DNA of 17,010 nt from Comamonadaceae bacterium (lineage in GTDB: Bacteria; Pseudomonadota; Gammaproteobacteria; Burkholderiales; Burkholderiaceae), in assembly GCA_947505995.1 (NCBI GenBank), contig CANNNB010000024.1, forward strand, positions 1 through 17,010, in the 5' to 3' direction. The notes beneath the pieces were generated by a model. It was not told the DNA's origin. It made no database searches and saw only the letters and a list, made by a program, of their open reading frames with translations. Both the position numbers and the translations under genes were made by a program. Numbering within the stretch: position 1 is the stretch's first letter; each line of letters begins with the position of its first letter. Positions 13,489 to 17,010 of the stretch are shown piece after piece.

Positions 13489-15525
13489 ATGTTTTACCCA
13501 CAAGAATTTGATGTGATCGTTGTTGGCGGTGGACATGCCGGCACGGAAGCCGCGTTGGCGTCAGCGCGCATGGGTTGTAAAACACTCTTGCTGACCCACA
13601 ACATTGAGACCTTGGGCCAGATGAGCTGCAACCCCTCCATCGGCGGCATTGGCAAGGGCCATTTGCTGAAAGAAGTCGATGCTTTGGGCGGCGCCATGGC
13701 CTTGGCTACAGACGAGGGGGGTATTCAGTTTCGCATTCTGAACAGCTCTAAAGGCCCCGCTGTGCGAGCAACGCGTGCTCAAGCTGATCGAATTTTGTAC
13801 AAGGCGGCCATTCGCCGCCGCCTTGAGAACCAAGAAAACTTGTGGTTGTTTCAACAAGCGGTTGACGATCTCATGGTGGAGTCAAATGGCGTAGAAGACC
13901 GTGTGGTGGGGGCTGTTACGCAAGTGGGTGTTCGCTTCCGATCGAAAACAGTGGTTCTAACGGCCGGCACATTTTTGGATGGCAAGATTCATGTGGGCTT
14001 AGAAAACTATTCAGCTGGGCGGGCGGGTGATCCGCCGGCGGTCAGTTTGTCGGCTCGTTTGAAAGATCTCAAGTTGCCCCAAGGCCGCTTGAAAACGGGT
14101 ACGCCGCCGCGCCTGGATGGGCGCACCATTGATTTTTCAAAGTGCCAAGAGCAACCGGGTGATGGCATGCCGGGCGGCTTGAATGCAGAGGCGGGCGTTC
14201 CTGTTTTTAGCTTCATGGGTCGCGCAGACATGCACCCTGCACAGATGCCTTGCTGGATCACGCATACCAATGAGAAAACCCACGACATCATTCGGTCGGG
14301 GTTTGATCGAAGCCCCATGTTCATGGGAAAGATTGAAGGTGTTGGGCCAAGGTATTGCCCAAGCGTGGAAGACAAAATCAACCGCTTTGCCGACAAAGAC
14401 AGCCATCAGATCTTTTTAGAACCCGAGGGTCTCACCACCCACGAGTTTTATCCCAATGGCATTTCCACCAGTTTGCCTTTTGACATTCAATACGCCTTGG
14501 TTCGGTCTATGAAGGGGCTTGAGAATGCGCACATTCTTCGGCCCGGTTACGCCATTGAATACGACTATTTTGACCCGCGCTCATTGAAGAGCAGCTTTGA
14601 AACGCGTCAAATAGGCGGGCTATTTTTTGCGGGGCAAATCAATGGCACGACGGGTTACGAAGAGGCCGCCTCGCAGGGGCTGTTTGCCGGCATCAATGCG
14701 GCGCTTCAGTGTCGGTCCTTGTCTGGCTCTGGCAACGACATGGGCGGCGCATGGTTGCCAAGCCGCGACCAAGCCTATTTAGGCGTGCTGGTGGATGATC
14801 TCATTACCAAAGGCGTGACAGAGCCTTACCGAATGTTTACCAGCCGGGCGGAGTTTCGTTTGCAACTGAGAGAAGACAACGCCGACATGCGCTTGACGGA
14901 GGTGGGCCGACAAATGGGCCTGGTCGACGATGAGCGCTGGGCTTCTTTTTGTACAAAGCGCGAAGCTGTTTCACGTGAAACAGAGCGACTAAAGTCCACT
15001 TGGGTCAACCCTAGAAACTTACCCGATTCAGAGTCGGCGCGCGTACTGGGCAAGATCATCGAGCATGAGCACAACTTGTTTGACCTGCTCCGCCGACCCG
15101 GTGTGAGTTATGAAAGCTTGGTGTCCTTGGATGCCGGCCGCTTTGTTTCAGCATCTGTTTCACGTGAAACATTGGGCGAGATCGCTGCGTCGGTGATCGA
15201 GCAGGTTGAGATTGCTGCCAAGTATGCAGGGTACATTGATCGACAAAAGGTCGAGGTTGAACGCGCCGCACATTTTGAGAATCTGAAATTGCCCGCAAAG
15301 CTTGATTACCTTTTGGTCTCGTCTTTGTCGATCGAAGCTCGGCAAAAGTTGGCGAAACATCGCCCTGAAACATTGGGGATGGCGTCCCGAATTTCTGGAA
15401 TTACCCCTGCAACCATTTCCTTGCTGCTGATTTATCTCAAGAGGGGTGGCTTTCAGGAGTTCATGCCGGCCAAGCCAGCGGAGACGGTGCTGGCGGCGGA
15501 AGGTGCGGCGAGCCTGACGCCATGA
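13489..15525 (+). CDS. mnmG: tRNA uridine-5-carboxymethylaminomethyl modification enzyme MnmG
   Basis: FAD-dependent subunit that, with MnmE, installs the carboxymethylaminomethyl group on wobble U34 of several tRNAs. It has 678 residues against about 629 in Escherichia coli. The FAD-binding GGGHAG motif is at 13-18, Cys47 lies in [14 protein letters not shown], and [35 protein letters not shown] and the C-terminal [18 protein letters not shown] blocks are intact. GGTGA just before ATG acts as a modest ribosome binding site. Residues 494-498 and 557-561 both read VSRET because each encodes a perfect parS site; the second lies in a segment about 10 residues longer than in the E. coli protein as I recall it. 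The stop overlaps the rsmG start (ATGA), so the two genes are translationally coupled. Confidence 0.97.
   Translation: MFYPQEFDVIVVGGGHAGTEAALASARMGCKTLLLTHNIETLGQMSCNPSIGGIGKGHLLKEVDALGGAMALATDEGGIQFRILNSSKGPAVRATRAQADRILYKAAIRRRLENQENLWLFQQAVDDLMVESNGVEDRVVGAVTQVGVRFRSKTVVLTAGTFLDGKIHVGLENYSAGRAGDPPAVSLSARLKDLKLPQGRLKTGTPPRLDGRTIDFSKCQEQPGDGMPGGLNAEAGVPVFSFMGRADMHPAQMPCWITHTNEKTHDIIRSGFDRSPMFMGKIEGVGPRYCPSVEDKINRFADKDSHQIFLEPEGLTTHEFYPNGISTSLPFDIQYALVRSMKGLENAHILRPGYAIEYDYFDPRSLKSSFETRQIGGLFFAGQINGTTGYEEAASQGLFAGINAALQCRSLSGSGNDMGGAWLPSRDQAYLGVLVDDLITKGVTEPYRMFTSRAEFRLQLREDNADMRLTEVGRQMGLVDDERWASFCTKREAVSRETERLKSTWVNPRNLPDSESARVLGKIIEHEHNLFDLLRRPGVSYESLVSLDAGRFVSASVSRETLGEIAASVIEQVEIAAKYAGYIDRQKVEVERAAHFENLKLPAKLDYLLVSSLSIEARQKLAKHRPETLGMASRISGITPATISLLLIYLKRGGFQEFMPAKPAETVLAAEGAASLTP
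14967..14982. promoter_or_regulatory. parS: parS centromere site 1, inside mnmG
   Basis: TGTTTCACGTGAAACA is an exact match to the canonical ParB-binding parS site, and the palindrome extends one base each side to 18 bp. It is read in the mnmG frame as part of AVSRET (VSRET at 494-498). ParB nucleates here for ParA-driven origin segregation. Site 2 has the same sequence 189 bases downstream. Confidence 0.95.
15156..15171. promoter_or_regulatory. parS: parS centromere site 2, inside mnmG
   Basis: A second exact TGTTTCACGTGAAACA, in the same codon phase as site 1 and again encoding VSRET (557-561). The centre-to-centre distance to site 1 is 189 bases, and to site 3 is 970 bases. Confidence 0.95.
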
Positions 15526-16229
15526 CGGCAGATGGCCTGATTGAGGCTGGCATTCTTCAGGAGCTTTCTCTTGGAATTGAAGCCTTGGGCTTGAACGTCG
15601 CGGAGGCGCAGCAACGACAGTTGATGGGCTACATGGCGCTGATTCAAAAATGGAACAAAGTTTATAACCTGACGGCGCTTCGCCGGCCGCAGGAGATCTT
15701 GACGCACCACTTGTTAGACAGCTTGTCGGCTATTTCGCCCTTGCTCAGGCACATTGTCAAAACAAAAAGCGTTCCTCATGCGGAAATTGAGTTGCTGGAT
15801 GTGGGCTCTGGTGGGGGCTTGCCCGGTGTGGTCATTGCCATTTGCTGCCCCAACGTCAGCGTTACATGTGTCGACACTGTCTCCAAGAAGGCTGCGTTTG
15901 TGCAGCAGGTAGCAGCCAGTTTAAAGTTGTCAAACTTGCGCGGTGTTCACGCTCGGGTAGAAAACCTGACGGGGCCTTTTGACATCATTTGTGCTCGAGC
16001 GTTTGCTTCTTTGCCTGATTTTGTCAATTGGTCTATCGGTGCTTTGTCTGATGAGGGTGTTTGGATGGCCATGAAGGCTAAGTTACCCGAAGCGGAGATG
16101 GCCGCGCTACCTTCTTTTGCGGAGGTGTTTCACGTGGAACAACTTCAAGTTCCTGGCTTGGCGGCCGAACGGTGCATGGTCTGGATGAAAAAATCAGCAA
16201 CTTTGTCTATTGCAGCAAGCGCGACCTGA
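15522..16229 (+). CDS. rsmG: 16S rRNA (guanine-527-N7)-methyltransferase RsmG
   Basis: Methylates N7 of G527 in 16S rRNA using S-adenosylmethionine. It has 235 residues: an N-terminal helical part with [12 protein letters not shown], the block [10 protein letters not shown], the SAM-binding glycine loop [12 protein letters not shown] at about 91-102, the acidic strand [13 protein letters not shown], and [12 protein letters not shown]. The ATG overlaps the mnmG stop by four bases. Residues 202-207 (VFHVEQ) are encoded by a parS-like site, in a different codon phase from the copies in mnmG. Gene order mnmG-rsmG-parA is a common origin-proximal block, and here a LysE gene is interposed. Confidence 0.96.
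   Translation: MTADGLIEAGILQELSLGIEALGLNVAEAQQRQLMGYMALIQKWNKVYNLTALRRPQEILTHHLLDSLSAISPLLRHIVKTKSVPHAEIELLDVGSGGGLPGVVIAICCPNVSVTCVDTVSKKAAFVQQVAASLKLSNLRGVHARVENLTGPFDIICARAFASLPDFVNWSIGALSDEGVWMAMKAKLPEAEMAALPSFAEVFHVEQLQVPGLAAERCMVWMKKSATLSIAASAT
16126..16141. promoter_or_regulatory. parS: parS-like site 3, inside rsmG
   Basis: TGTTTCACGTGGAACA differs from the canonical 16-mer at one base (A to G), a variant found in functional parS sites of other bacteria. It lies about 790 bases before parA and encodes part of VFHVEQ. Confidence 0.85.
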
Positions 16230-16269
16230 GCTTCGCCCCTTACACTTGGGCTCATTGAGAAAGCCTTTG

Positions 16270-16884
16270 ATGTTTGGAATTTCTGATTACGGTGCTTTTG
16301 TCGCCGCCTTTGTGTTGCTTTTGTTCTTGCCCGGCCCAGGCAATCTGGCCTTAATTACCTCTACCACTCAAGGCGGCATGAGGGGCGGCACGGCCTCCGT
16401 CATGGGCTTGATTTTGGGCGATCAAATTTTGCTATGGATGACGGTGGCCGGAGTGGCTGCATTGTTGCAAACCCATCCCCATTTGTTCTTGGCCTTGAAA
16501 TGGGTGGGCGCCTCATACCTTGCTTGGCTGGGTTTTAAAATGGTCTTTGCCAAATCTGGTGAAGGGCCATCGATCAAGATCACACCAGGGCGGTACTTCA
16601 AAGAAACCATGTTCATTACATTGCTCAATCCAAAAACGATCATGTTTTACTTTGCTTTTTTCCCTCAATTTATTGACCCCGAGCAGCACCAAGGAATGAT
16701 TACTTTTGTATTCATGGCGGTCACCATTGCTGTTTTGGGCTTCATGTATTGTTTTGGCGTTGTAGTCATCACGCAGACCATGGCAGCTCGCATTAGAGCC
16801 AACCCCAAAGTGTCTGGACTCTTGCAAAAAATTGCCGGATTGTTCCTAATCGGCTTTGGTCTCAAATTGGCCTTAGGCAAATAA
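16270..16884 (+). CDS. LysE/RhtB family amino-acid exporter
   Basis: A 204-residue inner-membrane protein with about six hydrophobic segments, the usual LysE/RhtB size. Diagnostic stretches are LPGPGN at 20-25 in the first helix, KWVGASYLAWLGFKM, and the conserved LNPKTIMFYFAFFPQF. Family knowledge: export of basic or neutral amino acids such as lysine, threonine or homoserine; the substrate is not deducible. The ATG at 16270 is chosen over an in-frame ATG at 16210 because the latter overlaps rsmG and only adds a polar leader; GAGAAAG upstream is a weak ribosome binding site. It is 40 bases after rsmG and 31 before parA in the same direction, so it is probably co-transcribed with the partition genes by position, not by function. 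Confidence 0.92.
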   Translation: MFGISDYGAFVAAFVLLLFLPGPGNLALITSTTQGGMRGGTASVMGLILGDQILLWMTVAGVAALLQTHPHLFLALKWVGASYLAWLGFKMVFAKSGEGPSIKITPGRYFKETMFITLLNPKTIMFYFAFFPQFIDPEQHQGMITFVFMAVTIAVLGFMYCFGVVVITQTMAARIRANPKVSGLLQKIAGLFLIGFGLKLALGK

Positions 16885-16915
16885 TCGCATCCGCTGAAAA
16901 CTAAAAGAGTAACAA

Positions 16916-17010
16916 ATGGCAAAGATTTTCTGTGTTGCAAATCAAAAGGGCGGCGTTGGCAAGACCACCTCGGCCGTTAACTTGGCCGCTGGCTTAGCCA
17001 AAGTGGGGCA
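16916..17010 (+). CDS. parA: Chromosome-partitioning ATPase ParA (5' end only)
   Basis: The first 31 codons of a ParA/Soj ATPase, cut by the window end. It begins [18 protein letters not shown], the deviant Walker A motif with the signature lysine, followed by [13 protein letters not shown]. Family knowledge: ParA binds the nucleoid as an ATP dimer and moves ParB-parS complexes to segregate the origin region. The immediate neighbourhood of parS in mnmG and rsmG identifies this as the chromosomal, not a plasmid, ParA; parB is expected just downstream, outside the window. AAGAG about 7 bases before the ATG can serve as ribosome binding site. Confidence 0.95.
   Translation, partial: MAKIFCVANQKGGVGKTTSAVNLAAGLAKVG

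Noticed and set aside
1..17010. Anti-phage system, mobile element, prophage, CRISPR or tRNA
   Set aside because: Both strands read as housekeeping, metabolic or envelope genes; no transposase, integrase, direct-repeat array or clover-leaf sequence was seen.

Overview
The window is a gene-dense, single-copy chromosomal segment of a betaproteobacterium, most likely of the order Burkholderiales and probably close to Comamonadaceae. I base this on the gene set (YhdP/TIGR02099 end, DctS/DctR-type two-component pair, fused 1184-residue indolepyruvate oxidoreductase, mnmG-rsmG-lysE-parA order) and on protein resemblance, not on a search. I see no tRNA, rRNA, insertion sequence, prophage or CRISPR array.

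Layout. 1-633 is the 3' end of a YhdP-like AsmA-family gene. 654-3378 encodes a membrane sensor kinase and a FixJ-type response regulator. At 3408-3554 a 48-codon membrane-protein gene, with a strong ribosome binding site, runs on the minus strand and is divergent from mltA (3553-4704); the two start codons share one CATG. 4753-8307 is a fused 2-oxoacid (indolepyruvate) oxidoreductase. 8308-8576 is an AT-rich spacer between convergent genes. On the minus strand follow a Spy/CpxP-like periplasmic protein, a pirin and an Old-Yellow-Enzyme family reductase. The reductase is divergent from an MFS transporter (11313-12545), again with both ATGs inside one CATG. A class II aldolase-like gene (minus) converges on the transporter with one base between the stop codons. 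13489-17010 is mnmG, rsmG, a LysE exporter and the start of parA.

How it works together. The right end is a chromosome-partition neighbourhood. Two perfect 16-bp parS sites (TGTTTCACGTGAAACA) lie inside mnmG and a third, one mismatch away, inside rsmG, just ahead of parA. So a centromere cluster is written into the reading frames of two RNA-modification genes. The spacer at 8308-8576, about 6.5 kb away, has no promoter to carry because its flanking genes converge. It contains four tandem TAG triplets, a G-rich stretch, a DnaA-box variant inside a terminator-like hairpin, a near-IHF site, a perfect DnaA box built into a 20-bp palindrome, a further one-mismatch box, and two copies of an 11-bp AT-rich repeat around the boxes. 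I propose it as a candidate replication origin or DnaA-binding control locus; this is inference and needs cumulative GC skew and DnaA binding data. The other genes look like ordinary metabolism, envelope and stress functions.
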